Of a stretch of 64,000 bases of DNA, positions 36,395 through 44,834 are shown one piece after another (position 1 is the stretch's first letter; each line of letters starts with the position of its first letter). Origin of the DNA: Pseudomonadota bacterium (GTDB taxonomy: Bacteria > Desulfobacterota > Binatia > Binatales > Binataceae). The DNA lies in contig JAJPIF010000001.1 in the NCBI GenBank assembly GCA_021324885.1, forward strand, positions 1 to 64,000, given 5' to 3'. Both the position numbers and the translations under genes were made by a program. The notes under the pieces were generated by a model. That model saw only the letters and a program-made list of their open reading frames with translations. It searched no databases and was not told the DNA's origin.

Positions 36395-36492
36395 CTATCC
36401 CTTACGCCACGGTTCGTGGCGCGTATAATAAACCGTCCATCCCGCGGCTGCGCAGGCACAGGCGCAACCGCGCCGGCAAGAGAGGAACGAAG

Positions 36493-37704
36493 ATGGAAGC
36501 AACGGGTCCACTTAAGGGAATCAAGATCGTGGAACTGGCGATGTGGGCGGCGGGGCCGATGGTTACCGGGATTCTGGCCGACTGGGGCGCCGACATCATC
36601 AAGATCGAGTCACCCGAGGGCGATCCCTACCGGGCGCTGAACGTTCATCCAGGAGTGCAGCCGGCAAACATCACCAATCCCAATTTCCGCGTCAGCAATC
36701 GCGGCAAACGCGACATCGTGCTGAACCTCAAGATCGAAGAGGGCCGGGCACTGGCGCGCGAGCTTATCGGCGCCGCCGACGTTTTTATGACCAACATGCG
36801 GCCCGGCGCGGTCGAGCGTCTGGGACTCGACTACGAAACCCTGCACGCGCTCTATCCGCGCCTGATCTATTGTCATGTCACCGGCTACGGCGACCGGGGC
36901 GAATGGCGCGATCGGGCAGGCTACGACGCCGGCGCGTTCTACGCGCGGGCGGCAGTGTGGTCGGCGCTGTTGCCGCCGGGCGATTTCCCCATGATGCGTT
37001 GCGGCGCCTTCGGCGACTATTACACCGCGCTGGCCGCGGCGGGCGGTATCTGCGCCGCGCTGGTCGGGCGCGCGAGCACCGGCAAGGGCCAGCGCGTGCT
37101 GGCCTCGCTGCTGCGCACCGGGGCGTACGCGATCAGCAGCGCGATGAATCTGGCTCTGCTCGGATATCCGCAGCGGCGCGCGGAGGGCCGCTCGCCTTCG
37201 TTCAATCCCTTGATCAACTGTTACCAGGACCGCGACGGCAAATGGTTCTGGCTGCTATGTCTGCAAGGCGACCGGTTCTGGCCCGGCACAACGCGCGCGA
37301 TTGGGCGTCCGGAACTGCTCGACGACCCTCGTTTCAATTCCCTGGAAAACCGCGGCAAGAATTCGGTGGAGCTGATCAGGATTCTGGACGACATCTTTAA
37401 AACCAAAACCCTGGAGGAGTGGGGGCCAATCTTCGATCGCGAGGATGTCTGGTACACGCCCGCCAACGACCTTCCCAGCGCGCTCAAGGACGAGCAGATG
37501 CGCATCGCCGGATGCTTTACCAGGATGCCCACCAGCGAAGGCGAAGTCGAAGTCGTGCCGGGGCCGATCGATTTCAGCGAAATGCCCTGGAACATCCGCG
37601 CCGCGGCCCCTGAACTGGGCCAGCATACCGAGGAAATCCTGCTCGAAACGGGCCGCAGTTGGGAGGATATCGCCAAACTCAAAGAGCGCGGTGTCCTCGG
37701 TTGA
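36493..37704 (+). CDS. CaiB/BaiF family CoA-transferase
   Basis: 403 residues, class III CoA-transferase. IKIVELAMWAAGPMVTG at the start, NRGKRDIVLNLK, NMRPGAVERLGLDYETL and FGDYYTAL with the catalytic Asp in the GD pair (about residue 176). Moves CoA between acids, or activates the substrate of this pathway. AGAGGAA before the ATG. Confidence 0.95.
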   Translation: MEATGPLKGIKIVELAMWAAGPMVTGILADWGADIIKIESPEGDPYRALNVHPGVQPANITNPNFRVSNRGKRDIVLNLKIEEGRALARELIGAADVFMTNMRPGAVERLGLDYETLHALYPRLIYCHVTGYGDRGEWRDRAGYDAGAFYARAAVWSALLPPGDFPMMRCGAFGDYYTALAAAGGICAALVGRASTGKGQRVLASLLRTGAYAISSAMNLALLGYPQRRAEGRSPSFNPLINCYQDRDGKWFWLLCLQGDRFWPGTTRAIGRPELLDDPRFNSLENRGKNSVELIRILDDIFKTKTLEEWGPIFDREDVWYTPANDLPSALKDEQMRIAGCFTRMPTSEGEVEVVPGPIDFSEMPWNIRAAAPELGQHTEEILLETGRSWEDIAKLKERGVLG

Positions 37705-37777
37705 CAGGCTAGGCTTTACAGCTACCGACTCGCCGCTTCTTTTGCCGTTTGTAATCTAATCGGGCGAGGCAGGGACA

Positions 37778-38569
37778 ATGAAACTCAAGGGACAGGTTGC
37801 GCTGGTTACCGGCGCGAGCCGTGGGATCGGCAAGCGGATCGCGATCCAACTGGCCGAAGAAGGAGCCGACATCGTGCTGGCCGCCCGCACTCTGCAGCCA
37901 GGTGGAGCACCCTATCCGGGAAGCATCGAAGAGACGGCCGCCGAGGTGCGCAAGCGCGGCGCGCAGGCCCTGGCGCTTGGGTGCGATCTCACCGTTGCGG
38001 AACAAACCGAACGGATGTGCCGCGCGGCGCTGGAGCGCTTCGGTCGCGTCGATATCCTGGTGAACAACGCACACCATCGCAGCGACCAGCACTACAGCAT
38101 GTTTCTGGAGATCAGGCCTGATACCTGGCAGGCTACATGGGCCGCCAATGTGCTCTCGCCGGTGATCGCCTGCAGGACCCTGCTGCCGCAGATGATTGAG
38201 CGCCGCCGCGGCATGATCATCTGTCTTACATCTTCCGTAGTCTCAACCGAATCGCCCAATCTGCCCGGCAAAGGCGCCGTCAACGTTGTGTACTCCACCA
38301 CCAAGGCTGCGCTTCATCGGTTCGCCCAGGGGTTGGTGAAAGAGGTCAGGGAATACAATATCGCGGTAATCCTGGTTGATCCGGGATTCGCGCTCACCGA
38401 GCGCATCGAGGTCGAAAGCCGGGGCCTGGGCGGGATCGACACCAGCCGGGCGCAATCGCCCGACGTTCCGGCCAAGGTGGTGCGCTACCTGTGCACCTGC
38501 CCCAATCCGATGTTCTTCACGGGAAAGACCATTTACTCCGGTCCGTTCGTCGAAGAACACAATTTGTAG
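37778..38569 (+). CDS. SDR family oxidoreductase 2
   Basis: 263 residues: TGASRGIG, DILVNNA, YSTTKAAL with catalytic Tyr and Lys, and a C-terminal FFTGKTIYSG. Insert around residues 45-60 (TLQPGGAPYPG) as in some peroxisomal-like hydroxysteroid or 2-enoyl-CoA reductases. Last gene of the plus-strand run 34.4-38.6 kb. No function beyond NAD(P)-dependent oxidation or reduction can be assigned. Confidence 0.93.
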   Translation: MKLKGQVALVTGASRGIGKRIAIQLAEEGADIVLAARTLQPGGAPYPGSIEETAAEVRKRGAQALALGCDLTVAEQTERMCRAALERFGRVDILVNNAHHRSDQHYSMFLEIRPDTWQATWAANVLSPVIACRTLLPQMIERRRGMIICLTSSVVSTESPNLPGKGAVNVVYSTTKAALHRFAQGLVKEVREYNIAVILVDPGFALTERIEVESRGLGGIDTSRAQSPDVPAKVVRYLCTCPNPMFFTGKTIYSGPFVEEHNL

Positions 38570-38771
38570 AGAAAGGCTCCTGTCGCCATCGAAATGATCT
38601 ACGGGCAGATCTACGCGACCTCGACCAACGATCGCGGGAAAAACAAAGCTGGGCGGCGCAACGCCGCACGGCACTCGTGATCGGTCTGCCGGGCAGCGCG
38701 GCGTCACCGCCTGGATTTCGGTAAGAGGGGATTTAGGATTTAAAAAATGTCCTCGCCGCGGGAACAACCAG

Positions 38772-39875
38772 TTACCGCTGCTGCGAAACGCTCTTCGCTT
38801 TGGCCTTGAAGTGCGGCAGCACGTAGCGGCCCATCAGCTCCATCGAACGCATTATATTGGCGTGAGGGATTGCTCCAGCCTGCTTAAGGCAGATTACCTG
38901 GTCCACTCCGGCGCTCTCGAGGCGTTCCAGCTTGCGGTTGACTTCGTCGGGCGTACCGACCACGACCAGCGGATGCTCCTTGAGCTGCGCATCCGGCGTG
39001 TCCCTGGGATCCATGTCCAGATCCATCGCGTGGCGCATATATTCGTAGGAGTAGAGTTGGCCCTTGGCGGCGAACGGTTTGAACAGTTCGGCCGCGTAAT
39101 GCATGAACCAGCGGGCGCCGTCCAGGCCAACGCGCTCGTCGGCCTTTTTCTCCACCACGTGGCAGATAACCATCGTCGCAAAGATCTCGTTGACGAATTT
39201 GGGAATCTGATTGGAACGCCGGGCGCAGGCTTTGCGGAATTTGGCCAGCGCTTTTTGCAGCACTTCGAAATTGAAATTGAAGCTGAGCACGCCCAATCCC
39301 CGGTCACCCGCCAGTTCATAGCTGTCGGGCGCCACGCACGCCATCCACATCCGCGGATGAGGCTTCTGGATCGGCTTGGGGACCACGCGTCGCGGCGGAA
39401 TCTTCATCAGCTTGCCGTCGTATTCGAGGATTTCTTCGGTCCACGCCTTGACGATTATTTCGGTGGCCTCGCGAACTTCCTCGCGGGTGCGCTCGTAATC
39501 GACGCTGAAGCCGTCGAGTTCCTGCACCGTAGTCGAGCGGCCCAGCCCGAACTCGACCCGGCCGTTGCTCATGATGTCGAGCACGGCCGCCTGCTCCGCC
39601 ACCTTGATCGGATGATTGAACTGAAACGGCAGCAGCCGGACGCCGTGCGCAATGCGAATATTCTGGGTGCGCTGGCTGACGGCGCCGAAGAACACCTCAG
39701 GGGCGGAGCTGTGCGAATATTCCTCCAGAAAATGATGCTCGACTTCCCACACGAAATCGAAGCCCAGCCGATCGCCGAGTTCGATCTGCTCCAGCGCCTG
39801 CCAGTAGATATTGTATTCGCTGCGCTCGTTCCACGGCCGCGGCATTTCCATTTCAAAATGCAGACCGAATTCCAT
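38772..39875 (-). CDS. LLM-class flavin monooxygenase 3
   Basis: 367 residues with FDFVWEVEHHFLEEY, NHPIKVAEQAAVLDIMSNGR, VEFGLGRST and PKPIQKPHPRMWMAC. ATG at 39875 with a GGGGGAA site. Preceded on the same strand by the SnoaL-like gene (100-bp gap). One of five luciferase-like paralogues, sharing the EHHFLEEY motif with copies 2 and 5. Confidence 0.92.
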   Translation of the reverse strand: MEFGLHFEMEMPRPWNERSEYNIYWQALEQIELGDRLGFDFVWEVEHHFLEEYSHSSAPEVFFGAVSQRTQNIRIAHGVRLLPFQFNHPIKVAEQAAVLDIMSNGRVEFGLGRSTTVQELDGFSVDYERTREEVREATEIIVKAWTEEILEYDGKLMKIPPRRVVPKPIQKPHPRMWMACVAPDSYELAGDRGLGVLSFNFNFEVLQKALAKFRKACARRSNQIPKFVNEIFATMVICHVVEKKADERVGLDGARWFMHYAAELFKPFAAKGQLYSYEYMRHAMDLDMDPRDTPDAQLKEHPLVVVGTPDEVNRKLERLESAGVDQVICLKQAGAIPHANIMRSMELMGRYVLPHFKAKAKSVSQQR

Positions 39876-39975
39876 AAATTCCCCCGTCCCGAAAGGTAGG
39901 GCGAGCGGCCCCGCCCATTTTGCCGATGCAGACTCCGGGGCGGCGGGCGCGGCGGCCCGCGCCTGCCAGAACCTC

Positions 39976-40425
39976 TCATGAATGTGTCGTGGTTACGCGC
40001 AGCCTTGTCAAGTAAAGCGAAGCGATCTTCCACTTCCCATCCACTTTCCGATAGGTCTCCCGATAATGCCCAAAAGCGTGGAGCACCCGATTGGCGGAAG
40101 TGACGATGTCCTCCATAGCCCAAATTCCGGTTGCCGTGTTCTCCGACGTGAGCTCCAGTATCGGAGTGTGTCCCTGATGGACGGTTTGCGCCGGATGCAA
40201 AATCCCATAGGCCACGTGTTCCCGGATCTGATCGATCCCGACGTACTTCTGGCTGGCTTGGCCATCGCGTCCGCCGATCGAAGGCGCATTGTCCCACTGC
40301 AAGGTCGCATCGCGAGTGAACAGATTCAACCACGACTCCCAGTCCTTGGTGTCAAGGTAATAGAAGTAGCTTGCCTTCAGGTTTCTCAATTCCTCAAGGT
40401 CAACCAGCCGCTGTAATGGGTCCAT
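39976..40425 (-). CDS. SnoaL/NTF2-like protein
   Basis: 149 residues with the NTF2 fold pattern: EELRNLKASYFYYLDTKDWE, LFTRDATLQW, and C-terminal GHYRETYRKVDGKWKIASL. Such proteins include polyketide cyclases, limonene-epoxide hydrolase-like enzymes and dehydratases; in catabolic regions they are often hydrolases or isomerases of unknown substrate. GAGGAGG before the ATG. Transcribed with LLM gene 3. Confidence 0.85.
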   Translation of the reverse strand: MDPLQRLVDLEELRNLKASYFYYLDTKDWESWLNLFTRDATLQWDNAPSIGGRDGQASQKYVGIDQIREHVAYGILHPAQTVHQGHTPILELTSENTATGIWAMEDIVTSANRVLHAFGHYRETYRKVDGKWKIASLYLTRLRVTTTHS

Positions 40426-40645
40426 CGTTCCTCCTCGTCATAAGCGTCCGCTGCGAGTGCTTTACTTTATCTCAGGCTTCGTGCGCAGCGGCAAACGCGC
40501 AACCGCGCTGCCCAGCGAACCAGGAATCGCAACTTTTTGACGGACGCAGCCATTCTTTAAATACCAGCTTCGTGGGCGATCGAATCGATCCGTGCTTCAG
40601 CAAGCCCTGACCGTTATACTGCGTGATCGCAAGGATCGCTCAAAA

Positions 40646-41728
40646 ATGCCTCGGGTTACACCAGCAGACGGTCCGGTTGCCGTCACCGGCGCCTCGGGTT
40701 ACGTGGGATCTCACGTGGTACTTGCTCTGGTGAAGCGGGGATACACAGTGCGCGCCTGCGTTACCGACTCAAGCAACCCGCGCAAGACCAGTTGTCTCAT
40801 TGGCCTGAACCAGGGGGGTTATCCTGGACGCGTTGAACTCAGGACCGCAAATCTGTTTCGGGAAGGCGACTACGACGAAACCTTCACTGAATGTGCCGCC
40901 GTACTTCATGTGGGTGCCCCATTGGGATACCGCGGGACCAATGGACCCCGGCAGGTGTACGACGGTGCAGTAAACGGAACTGGAAACGTTATCAACTCCG
41001 TAAAGAAATCCGGCAATGTAAAGCGCGTTGTTTACACCAGTTCCTTTGCGGCTATCAACCATCCCGAAGCGCCCGGATACGTCTTCACTGAGCAGGACTG
41101 GGCCTCCGACAACCGGCTTGGAGATCCGGCCTGGACTCCCGACAATATCGACCGCAAGCCCGGCATCGCGTATGCGATGGGCAAGGTTGCGAGCGAGCGG
41201 ATGGCATTCCGGATGGCGGCCGAGGATGGCCGGTTCGACGTCATATCGGTGTGTCCGAGCGTGGTTCTGGGCCCGCTGCTCTCTGCGGCTAATGGGCTGG
41301 CGGGTTCGTGGCAATACATCGTCGGCAAAATGCTGGCGGGGCAACCGTGCACGCGTGGCTGGCAATACCTTTGGAACATCGTGGACGTGCGCGACGTGGC
41401 ACAAGCGCATGCTCTGATCGTCGAGAGTGACAACTGCGAAAACGGCAGCCGCTATCAATTGACTGCCTCGGATCGCGCCGGCGAGCTCAACGTGGAGGAA
41501 CTGCAAACGCATTTGGCGCGTCTGTTCCCGCAGATCAATGTCGGGGGTCCGCCCAAAGAATATGCTGAGATCGTCACCCGGTTCGGCGGTCCATTTGACG
41601 GGCCTCGTGCTTACTGCGATCGCGCGCGCACAGAGCTCGGGCTCAAAACGCATCCAGTGGACGACACGCTGTTCGAAACCGGGCGCACGATGATCGAATT
41701 CGGACTGGTCAAGCCCGCACTGAAATAA
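40646..41728 (+). CDS. Extended SDR (dihydroflavonol reductase/3-beta-HSD-like)
   Basis: 360 residues. Rossmann motif TGASGYVGSH, the YTSS and YAMGK region with catalytic Ser, Tyr and Lys, and SVVLGPLLSA. Related to DFR-like and 3-beta-hydroxysteroid dehydrogenase-like reductases. The ATG at 40646 precedes the Rossmann motif; a GTG 18 codons upstream is possible. Stands alone on its strand. Confidence 0.88.
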   Translation: MPRVTPADGPVAVTGASGYVGSHVVLALVKRGYTVRACVTDSSNPRKTSCLIGLNQGGYPGRVELRTANLFREGDYDETFTECAAVLHVGAPLGYRGTNGPRQVYDGAVNGTGNVINSVKKSGNVKRVVYTSSFAAINHPEAPGYVFTEQDWASDNRLGDPAWTPDNIDRKPGIAYAMGKVASERMAFRMAAEDGRFDVISVCPSVVLGPLLSAANGLAGSWQYIVGKMLAGQPCTRGWQYLWNIVDVRDVAQAHALIVESDNCENGSRYQLTASDRAGELNVEELQTHLARLFPQINVGGPPKEYAEIVTRFGGPFDGPRAYCDRARTELGLKTHPVDDTLFETGRTMIEFGLVKPALK

Positions 41729-41811
41729 CCGGGTGTTTTGGGACGCGGGCTCTCGCACAAGGTCAACAATTGCGCAAATCTGGCGTCACGGGATTGGCCG
41801 GCTCTGACCGT

Positions 41812-41916
41812 GCCGTCCGCTACCTCGCGACAGGTATCGGTGCGAGCAAAGATCGCCGCGCCGCCTTCAGCTTTGACCTCAGCGGCGGTTCGCTCGCCGC
41901 CGTCGCGGTCGATGCC
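41812..41916 (-). pseudogene. Fragment of an SDR gene (N-terminal part)
   Basis: On the minus strand, just after the amidohydrolase stop and in another frame, about 27 codons read IDRDGGERTAAEVKAEGGAA then IFARTD, the beta2-to-alpha3 part of a classical SDR. Neither the Rossmann start nor the catalytic part follows. It is a remnant. Confidence 0.5.
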
Positions 41917-41924
41917 CGCCGCGG

Positions 41925-42788
41925 TCAGCTCTGCAACCTGAGCTTGAAGGTCTCGATCGCGTTGTCGCGCAGATAACGGCGCTTGACTTCTTCCTTGAGT
42001 GGAACCTCCCAGGCTTCCCGGGCGCAGCGATCCATGGGCAGCAGCGGATAATCACTGGCCCACATGAGTTTTTTGGCGCCGCGCGAATTGGCGAACTGCC
42101 ACAATTCCTGGGGAACCCGTTTCGGCACCCATCCTGAGGTGAGCAGGTAAAAGTTCGGATATTTCTGCAGCAGGGCGATGCACTCCACATGCCACGGATG
42201 GCCGACGTGCGCGCCCACCACCGTCAGCTCCGGAAACGCCAGCAACACCTCGTCCAGATGCATCGGATGCTGCACCCAACCGGCCCCCTGGAAGGCTGGA
42301 AGCCCGACATTCATCCTGACCGGGACGCCCAATTCCACGCACTTCGCATAGATCGGAAAATAGCAGGCGTGATTGGGCGGCAGACCGACCCGCGCCGGCA
42401 GGATGAAGCATACGCTGAAGTTGTAATCGCGAATCGCGCGTTCGAGCTGGCGCACCGACTTCATCATACCGGTGGGATCGATCGCGACGGCGCCGAAGAA
42501 GCGCCCCGGGTATTTGGACATCATCCCGGCCACTTCCTTGCACACATTGTCGAACGCCGCTTCGTCGGTTTTCTGGCCGACGCGATAAGGATAAAACGGT
42601 CCCGGCGGAGTGTTGACGGTGATGATCGACGCCTGGATCGAGCACCGATCCATCTCAGCCACCATCTGCTCGAGCGTCGCTCCCTGGAATCTTTTCTCGC
42701 CGAACACTTTGGTGACGAACGGATCGGCCGGTATTTTCATCGACGGCGGATAGGCCACCGTATCAATCAGTTTGTACTCTCCTGCCAT
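41925..42788 (-). CDS. Amidohydrolase-fold protein with altered metal site
   Basis: 287 residues of the Amidohydro_2 fold: GAHVGHPWHVEC and MWASDYPLLPMD are typical beta-6 and beta-8 regions with H and D ligands. The beta-1 HxH motif is replaced by IDTVAYPP and the beta-5 His is Asn (VRMNVGLP), so a full metal centre is unlikely. Function uncertain: decarboxylase-like without metal, or another hydrolase. ATG 42788 with GAGGAGGA upstream; the longer frame to 43133 is non-coding. Flanked on both sides by SDR remnants. Confidence 0.83.
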   Translation of the reverse strand: MAGEYKLIDTVAYPPSMKIPADPFVTKVFGEKRFQGATLEQMVAEMDRCSIQASIITVNTPPGPFYPYRVGQKTDEAAFDNVCKEVAGMMSKYPGRFFGAVAIDPTGMMKSVRQLERAIRDYNFSVCFILPARVGLPPNHACYFPIYAKCVELGVPVRMNVGLPAFQGAGWVQHPMHLDEVLLAFPELTVVGAHVGHPWHVECIALLQKYPNFYLLTSGWVPKRVPQELWQFANSRGAKKLMWASDYPLLPMDRCAREAWEVPLKEEVKRRYLRDNAIETFKLRLQS

Positions 42789-42895
42789 GAAGAGATCCTC
42801 CTCGCCTTTATCGAGATTCGGTACATCGGCGGCAGTCAAATGTCCACGTCTTACCCAGGTTTTGCGCCAGCGGCCGCGTTGGAAATAGCGCCTCC

Positions 42896-42985
42896 TCAGC
42901 GCAGGCCGCCGCAAGCGTTGATGCCCTCGCCGGTCAGCCACGCGGCGTCGTCGGAGGCGAGAAAGACGATGACCGGCGCGAATTC
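42896..42985 (-). pseudogene. Fragment of an SDR gene (C-terminal end)
   Basis: Thirty codons ending at a TGA (42896-42898) read APVIVFLASDDAAWLTGE and on to GGLR, the standard C-terminal end of a classical SDR (usual form VFLASDDA.WLTG). Upstream the frame is lost. It lies between the Moco oxidoreductase and the amidohydrolase on the same strand. Confidence 0.6.
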
Positions 42986-43093
42986 CAGGCGGGCGCAACA
43001 AGGACGGCGATGGTGAAATAGTCCGTGGGAGCGCGCCTCCAATCAGGCGGTCGCGGTGCAACTTCGTAAGAGGAGGGAAAACCGCTCGATCTG

Positions 43094-43789
43094 CTAGACT
43101 CCGGCGAACCAGTCGTAGCCTTGATTTTCCCAATAGCCGCCGGTGTTGTCCGGCAAAAAATTGACCTCGGTCAAATACTTTACCATCTTGTAACCGAGCT
43201 TAACCGCGGAATACAGGCGCAGCGGCGCGCCATGGTCGGGCCCCAGCGGATGGCCGTTCATTCCGTACGCGAGCAACGTCTGCGGATGCAGGGCGCTGCC
43301 CAGATCCCACGAGGACCAGTAGTTCGAGTCGAAGGATCGAAACTCCACGTATTTGACGCCTCGATCGAGCCCGGCGAGCGCGGCGATATCGCTTACGCGA
43401 ACTCCGTACCATGACGCGACCGCCGACCATCCTTCGACACAATGATGCTGCACGCGCATTTCGGTGCGCGGCAACTTCTGCAATTGCTCCAGCGAAAGCG
43501 ACATGGGCCGAGCAACCATCCCGCCGACCTTAAGCGACCAGTGGACCGGCGCCACCGGCATCGAGTCAGAAATGAAGTAGGTCGGAATCGCATCCTCGGG
43601 AGTCGCCGCGGATGCCGGTAATTCCGGCGCCAGGCGCCCGGGCGAGAAGAGCGCGGCTTCGAATTTTTCATTCCAGTCCTGCATTCCGCGCAGAAAACCG
43701 GCCACGGGATGGAAGCGGTCACATCCGGCCGCCAGCGAGGCCGCCGCCACGCTGATGAGGAATTTTCGCCTTGTCAGCAGGTTACTCAT
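43094..43789 (-). CDS. Tat-exported molybdopterin-dependent oxidoreductase (YedY/sulfite oxidase fold)
   Basis: 231 residues. N-terminal RRKFL twin-arginine signal followed by LAAGC, so probably a Tat lipoprotein. The Mo-ligand Cys lies in QHHCVEGWSAVASWYGV, with FDSNYWSSWDLGSALHPQT and YGMNGHPLGPDHGAPLRL after it, the sulfite-oxidase/MsrP-type moco fold. It overlaps by 8 bp the cytochrome b gene upstream, which would pass electrons to or from it. Likely reduces or oxidises a periplasmic substrate; MsrP-type methionine sulfoxide repair is a possible analogy but the membrane partner differs. Confidence 0.9.
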   Translation of the reverse strand: MSNLLTRRKFLISVAAASLAAGCDRFHPVAGFLRGMQDWNEKFEAALFSPGRLAPELPASAATPEDAIPTYFISDSMPVAPVHWSLKVGGMVARPMSLSLEQLQKLPRTEMRVQHHCVEGWSAVASWYGVRVSDIAALAGLDRGVKYVEFRSFDSNYWSSWDLGSALHPQTLLAYGMNGHPLGPDHGAPLRLYSAVKLGYKMVKYLTEVNFLPDNTGGYWENQGYDWFAGV

Positions 43790-44549
43790 GTCTCCCTCCC
43801 GTGATCATGTACACGAATTCCCGGGGATGGAGGGCGACCAAAACCAGATGCGATGCGACGAACAGAGCCAGCAGGCAGAGCACGGCCAGATGGACCAGGC
43901 GAGCGCCGTCGTAGCCGCCGAACAACAGCGTGAGCCAATGCAATTGCACGGGTTTGTATAGGGCGAGCCCCGACAGAACCATGATCAGGCCAAATATAAT
44001 TGCGCAAGTGTACGCAAGCCGTTGCAGGCCGTTGTAGAAATCAGGAGGAGGCGGCGTGCGCCGAATTCGCAGGTAATAGGCGAATTGCGCAATCGCATGG
44101 CGGGTGTCACGGCCGGGCTGGAACAAGCGCCGGCGCCATTCGCCGCTGGCGGCGAAATAAATCAGATAGATCAGACCATTGAGAACAAAGAACCACGCGA
44201 TTGCGAAATGCCAATGACGCGCTCCCGCCAGCCATCCGCCAATTCTCAGCCATTGCGGCGGCGGCGTCCCCTGAAACGGATACCACGTGTATTGCCTTCC
44301 CTGTGGTCCGAGCGACGGATAAGCGGCGAAGATTTGCAGGCCGCTGCCGGCCATCAGAATCAGCAAAGGTACGTTCAGCCAGTGGGCGATACGAATGAGT
44401 AGTGGTTGACGGCTACGCCCTTTGCCTGAAGCCACTGGCACCGGCTCCGTACCGCCGTTTGGCCCCGCTTCTGGTTCGATATTATTTGCCTGGGTGCGCT
44501 CGACGTCCGAAACGCCGTTAGGCCGATCGCTGGGGGCTCTCGCAGGCAT
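43782..44549 (-). CDS. Cytochrome b561-like membrane subunit
   Basis: 255 residues with four membrane helices after a long soluble N terminus (about 48 residues). Heme-ligand candidates: H56 in RIAHWLN, the His pair in GARHWHF, and H in GARLVHLAV with ASHLVL. Ferric reductase-like or formate-dehydrogenase gamma-like b-type cytochrome. It overlaps the moco gene by 8 bp, so it is the membrane electron carrier of that enzyme. GGGAG before the ATG. Confidence 0.88.
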   Translation of the reverse strand: MPARAPSDRPNGVSDVERTQANNIEPEAGPNGGTEPVPVASGKGRSRQPLLIRIAHWLNVPLLILMAGSGLQIFAAYPSLGPQGRQYTWYPFQGTPPPQWLRIGGWLAGARHWHFAIAWFFVLNGLIYLIYFAASGEWRRRLFQPGRDTRHAIAQFAYYLRIRRTPPPPDFYNGLQRLAYTCAIIFGLIMVLSGLALYKPVQLHWLTLLFGGYDGARLVHLAVLCLLALFVASHLVLVALHPREFVYMITGGRHE

Positions 44550-44628
44550 CTTGCAGTCACTCCCGGCTCAACGCTGAATCTATCGGTCGTTGCACGCGCG
44601 AATTATCTACCTGTTTCACCGCGGTCTC

Positions 44629-44706
44629 TCACGCGTGATCGTAAACCAGGCGTCCGGATTTGTCGAAGGTTACCAGCGTCGGTATATAACCTCGGTAATC
44701 CCGGGT
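44629..44706 (-). pseudogene. Possible remnant of a thioredoxin-fold gene
   Basis: Frame reading TRDYRGYIPTLVTFDKSG and RLVYDHA to a stop at 44629; the IPTLV.FDKSGR pattern is typical of the cis-Pro region of thioredoxin-like proteins. An in-frame TGA lies directly before it. Short and low in certainty. Confidence 0.3.
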
Positions 44707-44834
44707 TCACCAGCCGCAGCCGGCCGCAGGAAAGGGTGGCGCAAGAAAACCCTGATTCGGTTCGCTCCGGTCGATAGGCTCACTTTGCATCGGGAGAACA
44801 AGTAGCCTATTAAACAGCCGCAAAGGAGAACCAG

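Noticed and set aside
38570-38771. Gap between SDR 2 and LLM gene 3 as a possible small gene
   Set aside because: Frames on both strands were read; none shows a family pattern or a ribosome site.
42789-43133. N-terminal extension of the amidohydrolase-fold gene
   Set aside because: Arg-rich, not coding-like, contains the SDR remnant in another frame; the internal ATG has a strong ribosome site.
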